DNA of 64,000 bases, from NCBI GenBank assembly GCA_948567375.1, contig OX419761.1, positions 49,886,243 to 49,950,242 of the forward strand. Direction: 5' to 3'. The translations under genes and the position numbers were made by a program. Below are positions 38,510 to 49,948 of the stretch, one piece after another. The notes under the pieces are model-generated. The model saw only the letters and a list, made by a program, of their open reading frames with translations, was not told where the DNA came from and did no database searches. The stretch's first letter is position 1, and each line of letters opens with the position of its first letter. The stretch comes from Lunularia cruciata. Taxonomy: Eukaryota; Streptophyta; Marchantiopsida; Lunulariales; Lunulariaceae.

Positions 38510-38800
38510 TGGAGTTTGATTTTATGATACACCAAACCGTGGCTTTGTTTATGGTACTAGAATCTTGAGAATATGCTTTGAGTGTCATTTAAATTGATAA
38601 GGCATGTGAGAGTATTTTAGTTAGGACATTTTCTTTTTTTGGTTATATGCTCTTGGTTACTAACACTCGGAACTTGATTTTGTGATACACCAAACCATGG
38701 CTTTGTTTATGGTATTGGAATCTTGAGAATATGCTTTGAGTACCATTTGAACTGATAAGGCATGTGAGAGTATTTTAGTTAGGACATTTTCTTTTTCTTG
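38510..38800. repeat. ~159-bp tandem duplication in element C
   Basis: Two copies contain GATACACCAAACC.TGGCTTTG and AGTATTTTAGTTAGGACATT, starting near 38510 and 38669. Confidence 0.85.
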
Positions 38801-38889
38801 AACCAAAAAGTCTCGGAAGTTTTATTTGGTGCTTTTGATCAAATGAGCTTGTATGAAACTTATGTTGAGTAATGAGAAAAGAAGAAGAA

Positions 38890-40060
38890 AAGGGCTAAGA
38901 GGATGTTTTGATAGAAGGAGAGAAGAGAAGGGGAAGGAGTTTCGAGAGATTTGGCCCTAGACAGAGAAGTGGGAAGGGAAAGGAGTTTTTGAGAGATTTT
39001 GCCTTGGACAAAGAAGTGGGAAGGAGAAGGATTTTTGAGAGATTTGGCCCCTGGACAAAGAAATGAGTTTTCAAGAGATTTCAAGGGGAAATGAGTTTTC
39101 AAGAGATTTTGCCCTTGACAGAGAAGGAAGAGAAGAGGAAGGAGTTTCCAAGAGATTTGGCCCAGGACAAAGAAGTAAGAAGGAAAAGGAGTAAATTGGG
39201 AGATTTTGCCCTTTGATAGAGAAGTGTGAAAGGAAAGGAGTTTTCAAGAGATTTTTCCCTGGAAAGAGAAGGAAGAGAAGAGGAAGGAGTTTTTGAGAGA
39301 TTTGGCCTTGGACAAAGAACTAAGAAGGAAAAGGAGTAAATTGGGAGATTTTGCCCTGGACAGAGAAGTGGGAAGGGAAAGGAGTTTTTGAGAGATTTGG
39401 CCCCTAAACAAAGAAGTGGGAAGGGGAAGGATTTTCAAGAGATTTGGCCCCTGGACAGAGAAGTGAGAAGGAAAAGGAGTAAATTGGGAGATTTTGCCCT
39501 GGACAGAGAAGTGGGAAGGGAAAGGAGTTTTTGAGAGATTTGGCCCCTAGACAAAGAAGTGGGAAGGGAAAGGATTTTAGAAAGATTTGGCCCTTGGACA
39601 GAGAAGTGGGAAGGGAAAGGAGTTTTTGAGAGATTTTTCCTTGGACAGAGAAGTAGGAAGGGAAAGGAGTTTTCAAGAGATTTTTCCCTGGATAGAGAAG
39701 GAAGAGAAGAGGAAGGAGTTTTTGAGAGATTTGGCCCGGGACATAGAAGTGAGAAGGAAAAGGAGTAAATTGGGAGATTTTGCCTTAGACAGAGAAGTGG
39801 GAAGGGAAAGGAGTTTTTGAGAGATTTTGCCCTAGATAGAGAAGGAAGAGAAGAGGAAGGAGTTTTTGAGAGATTTGGCCCGGGACAGAGAAGGAAGAGA
39901 AAGGGAAGGAGTTTTGAGAGATTTGGCCCCTGGACAGAGAAGTGGGGAGGGAAAGGAGTTTTCGAGAGATTTTGCCCGAGACAAAGAAGGAAGAGAAGGG
40001 GAAGGAGTTTCAAGAGATTTTGCCGTAGAAGAGAAGAAGAGATTTTTGGGGAGAGATAGG
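38890..40060. repeat. ~48-bp purine-rich minisatellite
   Basis: About 24 imperfect units built on GACAGAGAAGTGGGAAGG, a GGAGTTTTTGAGAGATTT core and GCCCT. The plus strand is almost all purine between short pyrimidine breaks. Since 48 is a multiple of 3, several frames stay open on both strands and give 16-residue repeat proteins (for example minus 39435-40187), which I regard as artefacts. Confidence 0.9.
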
Positions 40061-41653
40061 TTGGTGTAGGGGGACAAGAAGAAATATCAAAGAGAGAGGT
40101 GTGGAACCAGGGAGAAAGGGCATCGAGAAGAAGAAGAGGAATTTTGGCAAGGAGAGATCCCCAAAGGTAGGTGGCTTGGACAGACAAAGGGGAAGGAAAT
40201 TCAAATGGGAAAGGCTAGAGACTGTGGATTGCAAAGAGATCTTTCAAGAGAAAAGCCTGATAAGAAGAGAGAGAGAGAGAGAGAGGACTTTGTGAAGGGC
40301 TGCAGGAGGGAATTTTCCCAAAGAATAGAAGAAAGTTTCAGTCTTGAGGAGAAAGATTTTGAAAAGGGGGGTTTAGAGATCTGAGAGCAGGAAGTCAAAA
40401 GGGAAGACAAGACGAGAGTTTGGAGAAGAATCAAGAGCAAGGCAGGGGAGAAAATAATAAATACAAAATGTTGAGTTGGAAGGACAAAGGATCAAGAAGA
40501 GGGTTTCTGAAAGATAGAGAGTATCAAAATTGGTTTTGAGAAAAGGGAAGAGAGAGAGAGGGTTAGAACTATAGGGGAAGGAAAATCAAGAGAGAGGAGG
40601 AAGGGCTAGACACAAAGGAAAGGGGAATCAAAAGGGTTTGGAGCAATGACTACGGGAAGAGATTTTTTAAAAGGGAAAATGACCTGGTTGTGCAGGATTT
40701 TTGAGAGTGAGCCAGGAAGGATAGGAGAAGTATCAAAGGAGAAAGCTTTTGCTTGAACAAGGGTTTGGAGAAAGAGTGACAGGAAGAGAAAAAAATCTGG
40801 GGAAAGACAAGGTCTGGACTGAGCAGGGAGATTGAAGGAGAGGGGAATTTTTCAAGGGTTTTCTTGGCCTGGTCTGTGACAAGACAGAGGAAGGAGAGAG
40901 AAATGCCTCAAGAGGCCTTTGGGCAGTGACATGACCAGGGAGAGAAATTTTGAATTTGAAGAGCTGATGGGTGTGGATGCAGGGAGAAATTTCAAGGGAA
41001 AAGCTGATGTGTGACATGAAGGACTGAGCAAATCTGGCATAGGACTTTGAAAAATAGAGAGTCAAAGATAGTTGTGGACTGAACTGCTGATAGAAGTTTT
41101 TTGAAAGGTGAGGTGCTTTGCAACAACAAAAAGAAAGCAAAGAGGGAGAATTATTTTGTGAATGGAGTCTGAAGGGAGAAGAGGACAGGTTCAAACGAAC
41201 AAGAGACTCGGAAATGTCTCGAGGGTTTTCTGAGAAGTGGAAAATTGAAGAGCTGAGTGTGTGGAGACAAGGTCTTTCACAAAAAATGTGGCTGAAGCTT
41301 TATGCAATAACTGGAACAGTTAAGAGGTCAAGAATTGATTTGTGTGAACAGGAGAGCTGAGGATGTTTCATGAAAGGATCTTTAGTTGAGAATAGAAACC
41401 TTTGCAAGGAAGCATTGATGGGAGTGCTGCTGAAAGGTGAAGGAAGGGACATAACGATTTGTGCAAGAGAAAAGGGTTGCTGGTGGTTTGACTGAGCAGT
41501 TTCCTCAAAAAGATGGAGGTGAAGGAATAGGTCTGGAGGGTGAGTTGTCTTTACTGTTAATGGACAAAGTGTGTGTGAAAAGCACCAGTTGAAATGATTT
41601 TCTATCACAATTAAGTGCAAACACTGCATGAATTGGAGTTGTTTGGCTTATCA

Positions 41654-42345
41654 TGTGAGCCGGCCTATCTCTCACTCAAGATGAACCTTTGATGGCTATT
41701 ATGGTAGCACACCATGGACTAAGAAGGCAAGGAACCCCAACTCCATCATACTCCTCCAAGGTTAACACTCCAAGACTCAAGACATTGCTCACTAGAGAAC
41801 TCAATGAGAGAGAGATAGTTGCAAATGAAAAGATGATGACTACCTCCTCATCCCTTGTTTATATACTTGTGAAATAGTTATGCACCAAAGTTACTAATTA
41901 CTAGAGTAACTCAAGTTACTAGGCTAAAAGTCAAGTAAAGTCAAAAAGTAGAAAGGAATATCCATTCACATAGGCATATTCCCCTGAGCATGTGGTCTTA
42001 TCTTGACCCAACCACTAAGTCAAGGATTCCTTCACATGGGCTATCCTTGGACTAAAGAAGAATCCAAAACAAAAAGGCTTGCGGGCCGAAGAGTTCTCAA
42101 CTCTTTCCTCAAAGCCAAACACCTAGGAATAATACCAAGTCAACACACTAAAATCCAAAATAGTGGTGCTCATCTTTTCTACTTCCTCTAAAGTAAGGTC
42201 CCCTCTATCTTAGCTATGACTGACTTTAGCTAATCATGACTAATGTAGAATCATCTTTTATCTCTCTATAAATAATATCTCTCAAGTACTTGTAATACCA
42301 AGCTAAATATCACAATACCACACATATGCATAAATGGGTGTTACA
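41654..42345 (-). mobile_element. Solo LTR A inside element C copy 1
   Basis: 692 bp, starting TGTGAGCCGG and ending GGTGTTACA, of the same family as the LTRs of element D. Copy 2 of element C has no LTR at the matching place (about 47025), which shows an insertion followed by loss of the internal part. The target duplication is not clean. Confidence 0.8.
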
Positions 42346-42826
42346 GTCCAAACTTGTGAACCTTGTAGCTGATTTTTTAATGAATGACAAATCTTGAGAC
42401 AATGGTGTGTTTGATCTATGACTAGCGTCAAGGAAACTCCATTTTAGGAGCTCTCAGTCCGTCTATATGAATGGATCAATTCAGTAGTCTGGGTGCTGGG
42501 TTGAGCCCGAATAGATTACTATTTGTTGTTTGTAAAATCTCCAGTCCATTTCTAGGAACCACCGGATCCAAAACCATAGCTGAAATTGTGTGAGATGGCC
42601 AGTTCTGTGAAGACCAAGGACAAACAAAAACCCTCGAGGAATCCAACCTCAAGAAACAAAGAAAACCCCAAGCTCTTACAGAGCTGAGATTTCCAACACA
42701 CCCGGAATAGGAAGAGAATGTCAATATACAAGAAACTTTAAATCAACTACAATAAAGACAAACTGAGCACAAGCAGCCATTTGCTTGGTGCACTCTCAAG
42801 GCCAAACAAATTCTTCGACAATGGCT

Positions 42827-43046
42827 TCTAGAAGGAAGCTTCTTGAGAAGCATCTTGGTTAAGTTGGCTTGCACTCTAAGAAAATAGCTCAAAGAAGCTT
42901 CTTGAGAAGCTTCTCAAGGGCCTTGTATGCTACCTATAAATACTAAATCCAAAGCTCATGCTAGGCATTTGGAGTTTTCCTTTATTCAAGTGTCCTAATG
43001 TGAGCTTCCATTCTCCTATTTCTCTCCTTGGTCTTAGTTTTTTATA
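42827..43046 (+). repeat. Inverted extra LTR of family B, second part
   Basis: Continues the LTR cut at 38390 and ends CTTGGTCTTAGTTTTTTATA, directly before a primer-binding site. It includes palindromic GCTTCTAGAAGGAAGCTTC-type modules. Confidence 0.8.
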
Positions 43047-43047
43047 T

Positions 43048-43059
43048 TGGTGTTAGAGC
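43048..43059 (+). other. Primer-binding site of the inverted block (mutated)
   Basis: TGGTGTTAGAGC, two changes from TGGTATCAGAGC, the complement of the initiator tRNA-Met 3' end. It lies one base after the LTR. Confidence 0.75.
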
Positions 43060-43860
43060 AAGAATGGGATGGATGGAATTTATGGACCACTAAATCCACT
43101 TCCACCAAACCATTGGGATTATCATTTCCAGATATTACCCAAGCATTGCTTCACACAATTCATCACCTTGTGCTTTGGGTAGAATTTTTTGCATATGATC
43201 ACCTTGTTTGAGGAACCCTTGATACTTCCGATTGTAACTTATGGAGAACGGTGGACATGCTACATCCATGTGTCAATCATTTAGGTAAATTGGGAGTAGT
43301 GGGATAGAGTAGTAGCTATAGTTGCAATATTGGACATTATCCTTGCAATGCAACAACAAATTGAGCACCTTACTAAATTGTTGGATGAACAAGACCAGCA
43401 ATGACAAGAATATATATAGAGAGTGCTAGTTCAAGATGGAGAAGATCACATTTGATTTCCAAAACCCAAGGTGTTTGGAGGCAAGAATCTTTGGAGCACC
43501 GTGGAGACTTTTGTGTTTGATTGCTTACATTAATTTGAAGCAACCAATCTTCAAGATGAATGGAAACAGATTCTCTTGGCTTCTAGCAAATTAGATGGTG
43601 TGGCAAAGCTCTGGTGGCGATTCCAAGTGGAGCGAGTTGAATGACAGATTGTTGCACCAATTTTGACATGGGCAGAATTCAAGGATGCAATACTTGGTTG
43701 ATTTCAAACTATAAATGCCACCAAGCCGCATGAGATAAATTGGTAGAGTTGAAGTAGATTGGCTCAGTAAGGAGCTATATCACACAATTTCAGAACATCA
43801 TCATGCAAATTCTAGATATACAAGAAGGTGAAGTTCTGGATTGATTTGTGAAATTGGAAG
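43060..43860 (+). pseudogene. Inverted gag fragment of element B
   Basis: Plus-direction gag with many stops, homologous to the minus-strand gag at 48700-49500 (shared blocks SFPDITQALLHT-like, ETDSLGF, VRSYITQFQNIIM and LDIQEGEVL). It ends within about 43857-43868, where sequence switches to the minus-strand RNase H. Confidence 0.75.
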
Positions 43861-43867
43861 TGACCAT

Positions 43868-44953
43868 GTGGCAAGAAACAAAGGCAATGGGATGTAGTCC
43901 ATTTGGGAATTCTTGTTGCAATACAACTCCAATTGCAAAGTTAGAAGCATCAGAATCAACCACACAAAGTAGTTGAGGATCATACGGTTGAAGGATGGGT
44001 CTTGAAGACACCATATGTTTCAACTTCTGGAATGCTTCTTTGTGCTTGGTGGTCCATTAGAAGCTCAAGTTCTTCCCCAAGAGGTCAGTCAATGGTGCAA
44101 CCACATGAGCATAATAATGAATAAACCATTGGTAAAAATTGGCCAATCCATTAAACTGGCCAACCCATATTTTTGTAGCATCCTTTGGAGTAGGCCAACC
44201 AATAATGGCCTTGATTTTCTCCTCTTCCATCTTGATCTCCTCCGATGAGATCTTGTGATCCAAGAAGGTAACTTCCTTTTGCCAAAAGGCACACTTCGAC
44301 TTCTTGTAGTAAAATTTCCATTATTGTAATTGTCTTAGGATGTCTCGCATGTGATTCATGTATTTTGCCTCTATCTTGCTATAGATTAAGATATCATCCA
44401 AGAACATCATCACGTACCAATCCAATAGTCCATCTAACACCCAATGCATCTGATCCATGAAGATTGCTGGAGCATTAGTGAGCCCAAAAGGTAGAACTCT
44501 CTACTCAAAATGCCCATACCTTGTGCAAAAGGCAGTCTTTTGCACATCCTCCCTATCAATGGGGATTTGCCAATAGCCACTATGAAGATCCAGTTTGGAA
44601 AAGTATCGCTCTCCACTCAATTGATCAAGCAAGTCATCAATCCAAGGCAGGAGATATGCATTCTTCACTGTTTGCTTATTGAGCACACAATAATCAATAC
44701 AAAAATAAAGTCCTCCATCCTTCTTTGGAACAAATAGTACCGGTGCTCCCCAAGGAGAGGTACTATGTCATATCAAGTCCTTCTCCAACAACTCCATAAG
44801 TGTTGTTTGCAACTCCTCCAACTCCTTTGGTGAGAGCCTATAGATTAGTCTACTCACTAGAGTACTCTCTGGCAATAACTCAATCTTGAAGGGCATACCA
44901 TGATTGAAGGGTGATCCCTTTGGCAGATCATCCGGTGTTGTTGGGAAAATAGC
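43868..44953 (-). pseudogene. Reverse transcriptase and RNase H of element B
   Basis: [55 protein letters not shown] (44393-44404 within plus coordinates). The RT-RNase H connection has HKISSEEIKMEEEKIKAI and WPTPKDATK. RNase H starts VDSDASNFAIGVVLQQEFP and stops abruptly after FVSC. Stops and frame breaks occur throughout. The second B copy at 62487-64000 is the better preserved equivalent. Confidence 0.85.
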
Positions 44954-44960
44954 ACACATG

Positions 44961-47587
44961 TAGCCTTGAGGTTTAGAAAGTTTTTTCAGGGGTCATGTTC
45001 AATATGTTTCAGGAGTTGGTTTGTTGCTACCTTGCCATGGGAGATATTTACTATGTTATGGTGAAGTCGGGGAAAGTTGTGGTGTTATTAGCTTGAGGAC
45101 TGTGTTTGTGTGGCTGGAGCTGAGAAATAATGTTAAGTTACATGAGCTCAGGTTTTATGTTATTGGAGTGAAGAGCATTTTCCTTGGTGGAGGAGCAAAA
45201 AGAATTTAGTGGGAAAAGAAGGCTGAGGAGAATGTTTTGAGAGAAAACTTGTGGTGTCAGGCTAGAAGGGAAAATACTTTGGGAGCCCTTTGCTGGGAAA
45301 AATCATTAAGGGAGAGATGCTCCGAGACCTTTGGGATGTGACAGACCAAGAGAAGAGGAGGATAAATTTTGGGAGTGGAGTCTTGGCTATTGTAAGAACA
45401 AGGGGAGATTTTTTTTAGGGAAGCCGGGGAGACTAGGAGAGCTAGAGAATGATTTGAAGGAAAGGTAGGGCTGGACAGAGAAAATTGGCAAGAGAAAAAG
45501 GTTGGACAGAGGAAGGGAGAGAAAAATTCCCGAGAGATAAGGACAGAAGTGGAAGGCTGGGACTGAGAAGTATATTCAAAGGTAGGGCTTGCTTGAGAGT
45601 GTGTGACCAGGAGGAAAAATTCCCGCAGGAATGTGACGACGGTTTTGTGTGGGCAGGAAGAGAAATTTTTGCAGGAATGTAAGGGCTGGATAGGTAAGGG
45701 CAGAAACAGGGGGTTCTTTGAATGACAAGAGAGAAGGTTGTGTAGGAGCGGAAGGCTGGGACTAAGAAGTATTTTCCAAGGTAGGGCTTGGTTGAGAGTG
45801 TGTGGGCAGGAAGAAAAAATTCCCACAAGAATGTGAAGAGGGTTTTGTGAGGACAGCAAGAAGGAAATTTTTGCAAGGATGTAGGCTTTAGAGAGCTAGG
45901 ACAAAGAGAGAGAAGCTCTCAAAGGGCAGAGCAGATGTGTAGGAGAGTGAGGGCCTGGTGAGACAGAGATTTTTGCAGGGATGCAGGATTGAGAGAGCTA
46001 GGACAGAGATAGAGAAGCTCTCAAAGGGCAGAGCAGATGTGCAAGAGAGTGAGGGCTTGGTGAGATAGAGATTTTTGCAGGAATGCAGGCTTGACAGAGC
46101 TGTTGGGACAGAAGAGAGAAGGTAAAAATTTCCGAAATGCTTTGTGCAGGACATGGAGAAGGAAGAAGGAGAATTTTTGAATGTGAAGAGCTAACTGTTG
46201 GGACACAAGAGAAAAGGGAAATTTGGGAGTGTGCAAGGCTGTGCATGACTTGGAGCAGAAAGAAGGAGAATTTTTGTATGTGAAGAGCTAGCTGTTGGGA
46301 CAGAAGAAAGAAGGGGAATTTTTGAATATGAAGGGCTAGCTGCTGGGACAGAAGTGAAGAGAGAAATTTTCAAAGGATTTTGCTTTGCCTTGGTTCGTGA
46401 CATGGAGAGTGAAGAGCTGAGAGTATTTTTGAGAATTTGTTTTCCCTTGGTCTGTGATAGTGGACAAGAGAAGGAGTGCTTTTCACAAAGGGATTTTAGG
46501 CTATTGACACTATAGGAACAAGGTATTTTCTTGAGCGTAAGGGTTTGTGAGTACTTGAACAGAGAGAAAATTGTGAATATAAGGACTGATTTGAGAGTTA
46601 AGGCAAAAGAAGTTTCTCAAGGGATAGTGAATGTGTGTAGGAGCAAGAACTTGGTCCAAGAATAGGTTTAAAAGTTGCTTGAGAATGTGTTGACAAGATA
46701 GAAGGAGATACTTCACAGGAAGTAAGGCTGGTTGCTGAGTGTGAGACAAAAAAGAAGGATATTGTTTCATGAAAGTGTGAAGACTGGATTGGAGAAATTT
46801 CAAAGTGGGTCAGTTCATCTGAAGCTAGGAAGGAGAAAAGAGTCAAAATTGGCGGCCCTAACTGAATGGAGTGAATCTGAACTACAAAATAGGGGCATAG
46901 GAAAACAAAGAAGTTCAGAGGGTGAGTTGCCTTGAATGCTGTTGGACAGAGTGCATGCAAAGTGCCCCAGCTGAGTTGATGATTAGTTGCAACCTTAGGG
47001 CATGCATTGTCTTGACTAGAACTATTTGACCTATCCAACCTTGTGAATTCTGTGGTTGAAATTCCTATGAATGATGAGTCTTGGAAGCGGATGTGTGTTA
47101 TGAATTGTGACTAGTGTTGAGGAAAACTAAATTCTAGGAGCTCTCAATCTGGTCGTTGTGAATGGCATAATTAAATGATCTGGGTGCCCGGGTTTATGTT
47201 TGGTTAGATCACTCACTGTTATTTATTTTATTTTATTAAAGGGCCACCTGACCTAGGTCTATGAACTGCCAGATCCTGAACGATAGCCTGAACTTGATGT
47301 GAAAATAGAAATGAGACCAGGCAGAGGTAGAAACCATAACATCAAACTTGCATGACAAGACCAGTTTTACAAAAGTCAAGGATAAAACAAAACCTTCAGG
47401 GAGAGCCAACCTCAAGGAAATTGAAACAACAAGTTCATATAGAGACAAATTCTCAACAATCTAGGAGTGGGGAAGGAATGTTTGTCTACAAGAAGAATCC
47501 AAAAGAAAGACAATAAGGACAAATTGAGCACAAGCAGCCATGTGCTCGGTGCACTCTCAAGACCAAACATTCCCCACGACACCAGAA
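44961..47587 (+). mobile_element. Element C, copy 2, inserted between protease and RT of B
   Basis: Same order as copy 1: GA-rich DNA (45200-47020) then the conserved tail (47035-47581, ending CGACA). The minisatellite is absent or replaced by looser GA-rich repeats. The direct repeat ACACATG flanks it (44954-44960 and 47588-47594), and removing the block joins the pol frame plausibly. The exact left end is uncertain, since it lacks the TGTCATTGGG start seen in copy 1. No protein is recognised. Confidence 0.65.
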
Positions 47588-47594
47588 ACACATG

Positions 47595-48330
47595 CACAAA
47601 CTCTCTTGAACTATCCGATCAACCCTTGCTTCATGAGGCTCTTGGCTCTCCTCAAATTGTCCTTGTGCAATTGGCTTGATCTAGACCACAAAAACAGACC
47701 CATTTTCCTTCAAAGCTTGCTCTATGGCTGCTTCACTAACAAAAATCTCATCTAGGAACTCACTTCTCTTCAAAGCTTGCTTCATGGTTGCCTTCTTGGC
47801 AAACTTCCCATCTTAGGGCTCCTCTCACTTCAAGGCATGCTCTACGGTTACCTTCTCAACAAACTTCCTATCTTGGGACTGACTATTCTTAGGTGTCTTA
47901 CTTAGAGGTGCTAAACAATGTAATCAGAAATTCCTACCTTGGTGTTGTACTTGAATTTGTCATCGGGTCCAATCAAATTGAACCTTATGACATTCAAGCC
48001 AAGGTAATCCTAGAATGACATCATGGTGTAGAGGTGCCACTTCAAACCTCATATACTCCAAATACTCCTTCCCAATCTTAAAAGTAATAGGATGTGAGGT
48101 ATGGAATGTAGAACCTTTTCTACGATCCGCCATAATCAATCTACTTCTAATCACTTGCTTGATAGGAATGCCCAATTCCTTTGCTACTTGCATAAACATG
48201 CAATTCTCTGAACTTCCAAAATCAACCAAAATCTTACAACCTCGATTAGATATTGTACCTTGCAAGTGAAGCAAACTTGCATAGGTCAAGCCTTCAACCC
48301 CATTGGAACTAATCAAGCTACCAATAGGCT
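47595..48330 (-). pseudogene. Protease region of element B
   Basis: Frame 47960-48316: GCKILVDFGSSENCMF holds the aspartyl-protease site as D-F-G instead of D-S/T-G, followed by VILGLPWLECHKVQFDW, the usual ILGMPWL block. The part down to 47595 is a degenerate linker toward RT with several stops. Confidence 0.75.
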
Positions 48331-49506
48331 ACTTAAAATCTCCTACTGGGATTCCTTGTTTCCCTGATCATTTTGTTCTACAACCTCCATCTAGGCAACT
48401 TGTCAAGGTCGCCCATTCATAAGTGGACATTCAACTATGCAATGTCCAACTTGGAGACAATAAAAACAACCTCCATTTTGTTGCAATCTTTCTCTATTTG
48501 TTATACCAAGTGGTCCCTGTTGGATAGCATCAATCTCCATTGGTATTGGTTCCTCTACCCGTGCATAGTGTACTGGTAGGCTTTGCATAGGTCGAGGTCG
48601 AGACAAAGTTGTTGCAACCAAGGAATCAAAGTGCTCAGCCAATTGCATGGCTTCTTCTATATTTTGTGGTTCCCGCATGGTCACCTCCAATTTGGTTCAT
48701 GCCTTCAATCCCCGCATAAATTGTTTTAGAACTTCACCTTCTTGTATATCTAGAATTTTCATGATGATGTTCTGAAATTATGTGATGTAGCTCCTTATTA
48801 AGCCAATCTGCTTCAACTTCACCAATTTATCGTGTGCAGCTCGGGTGGCATTTATAGTTTGAAATTGACAAAGTATTGTATCCTTGAATTTTGCCCATAT
48901 AAAAATTGGTGCAACAATTTGTTGTTCAGCTTGCTCCACTTGGAAATTGCCACCAAAGTTTTGCCATACCATCCAATTGGCTAGAAGCCAAGAGAATCTA
49001 TTTCTATTCATCTTGAAGATTGGTAGCTTCAAAGTAACATTTGCAATCAAATACAAAATTCTCCACTATGCCCAGAAGATTCTTGCCTTCAAACACCTTG
49101 GATCTTGGAAATTGGACTCAATCTTCTCCATCTCAAATTGGTGTTCTCTGTATGTGTTCTTGTCATTGTTGGTCTTGTTCATCCAACAATCAAGTAAGGT
49201 GCTTGATTGTTGCTAGATAGTGATGATAACATCCGGTATTGCCGCCATGGCTACTACTCTATCCCACTCCCCCTAATTTACCTAATTTATTAACACATAG
49301 ATGCAACACGTCCACCGTTCTCCATAAGTTACAACCGGAAGTATCAAGGGTTCCTTAGACAAGGTGATCATATGCAAAAAATCCTGCCCAAAGCATGAGG
49401 CGATGAATTGTGTGAAATGATGCTTGGGTAATACTTGGACACAAAAATTCCAATAGTGTGGCAGAAGTGGATTGGGTGGTCCATAAATTTCATCCATCCT
49501 ATTCTT
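48331..49506 (-). pseudogene. gag of element B with CCHC zinc knuckle
   Basis: Capsid-like blocks at 48778-49056 (FSWLLANWMVWQNF, FKDTILCQF, GLIRSYIT). The nucleocapsid knuckle CFYCLQVGHCIVEC (C-x2-C-x4-H-x4-C) lies in the 48403-48690 frame. The N-terminal part near 49490 follows the PBS. Confidence 0.8.
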
Positions 49507-49518
49507 GCTCTGATACCA
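49507..49518 (-). other. Primer-binding site of element B
   Basis: The minus strand reads TGGTATCAGAGC, a perfect match to the complement of the initiator tRNA-Met end, one base after the LTR. Confidence 0.9.
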
Positions 49519-49519
49519 A

Positions 49520-49943
49520 TGTAAAAGACCAAGACCAAGGAGATAAATAAGAGAATGGAAGATCACATTGGGATATCTGAATGTGGGTATACTCCAAATG
49601 TCTAGCATGAGCTTTGAATCTTGTTTTTATAGGATCATACAAGGCTCTTGAGAATCTTCTCAAGAAGCTTCCTTGAGCCACTTTCTTGGAGTGCAAGCCA
49701 AGTTAATTGGGAAACTTCTCAAGAAGCTTCTTTCTAGAAGCCACTTACTTGGTGTGCAAGCTAAGCTAGTTGGAAGCTTCTAGAAGCTTCCTTCTAGAAG
49801 CTACCTACTTGGAGTGCAAGCAAAGCTAGCGAGGAAGCTTCCCAAGAAGCTTCCTAGATCCTTCTAGAATATTCTAGGCTAATTTGTCTTATTTGCTACT
49901 TTATTAGCTTACTAACTTCATTGTTAAACTCCATATTGTTACA
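49520..49943 (-). repeat. 5' LTR of element B
   Basis: Plus-strand ends TGTAAAAGACC and ATATTGTTACA. Its middle is a series of palindromic modules with AAGCTTCTAGAAGC, each followed by TACTTGG.GTGCAAGC.AAG.TAG. The target duplication CAAAG follows at 49944. Confidence 0.9.
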
Positions 49944-49948
49944 CAAAG

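Larger units (their letters stand above)
38391..42826 (+). mobile_element. Element C, copy 1 (unclassified, purine-rich)
   Basis: Inserted in the inverted B LTR. It begins TGTCATTGGG and ends TTCGACA, so it has TG..CA ends with a TGTC/GACA match. The flanks GCGG and ATGG fit a degraded 4-5 bp target duplication. The order is a tandem duplication (38510-38800), a ~48-bp purine-rich minisatellite (38890-40060), GA-rich DNA (to about 41640), a solo LTR A (41654-42345) and a conserved ~480-bp tail (42346-42826) that matches 47035-47581 in copy 2. No gag or pol is visible. It may be a non-autonomous LTR element or a solo long LTR. Confidence 0.65.
37774..49943 (-). mobile_element. Element B: rearranged chromovirus-like Ty3/gypsy element
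   Basis: Bounded by LTRs 37774-38112 and 49520-49943 and by a perfect 5-bp target duplication CAAAG (37769-37773 and 49944-49948). Reading from right to left it has LTR, PBS, gag, protease, RT and RNase H. It then has an inverted block (gag-PBS-LTR in the plus direction, 43860 down to 38199) where integrase and chromodomain should be, followed by 86 nt of the normal 3' end, a polypurine tract and the 3' LTR. Two copies of element C (38391-42826 and 44961-47587) are nested in it. The intact relative at 60830-64000 shows what is missing. Confidence 0.8.

Noticed and set aside
38890..40060. Possible CRISPR-like array
   Set aside because: Units are contiguous and imperfect without unique spacers, and the genome is eukaryotic. 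It is a minisatellite.
39435..40187. 250-codon open frame on the minus strand with Leu/Ser/Pro-rich repeats
   Set aside because: It is the complement of the 48-bp minisatellite; the unit length is a multiple of 3, so frames stay open without selection. No family motif, and similar frames exist on both strands.
45257..45859. 200-codon minus-strand frame in element C copy 2
   Set aside because: Antisense of GA-rich DNA; composition explains its openness, and no counterpart is preserved in copy 1.
49507..49518. tRNA-Met-like sequence as a tRNA gene
   Set aside because: Only 12 nt complementary to the tRNA end, placed one base from an LTR; it is a primer-binding site. No cloverleaf is present.
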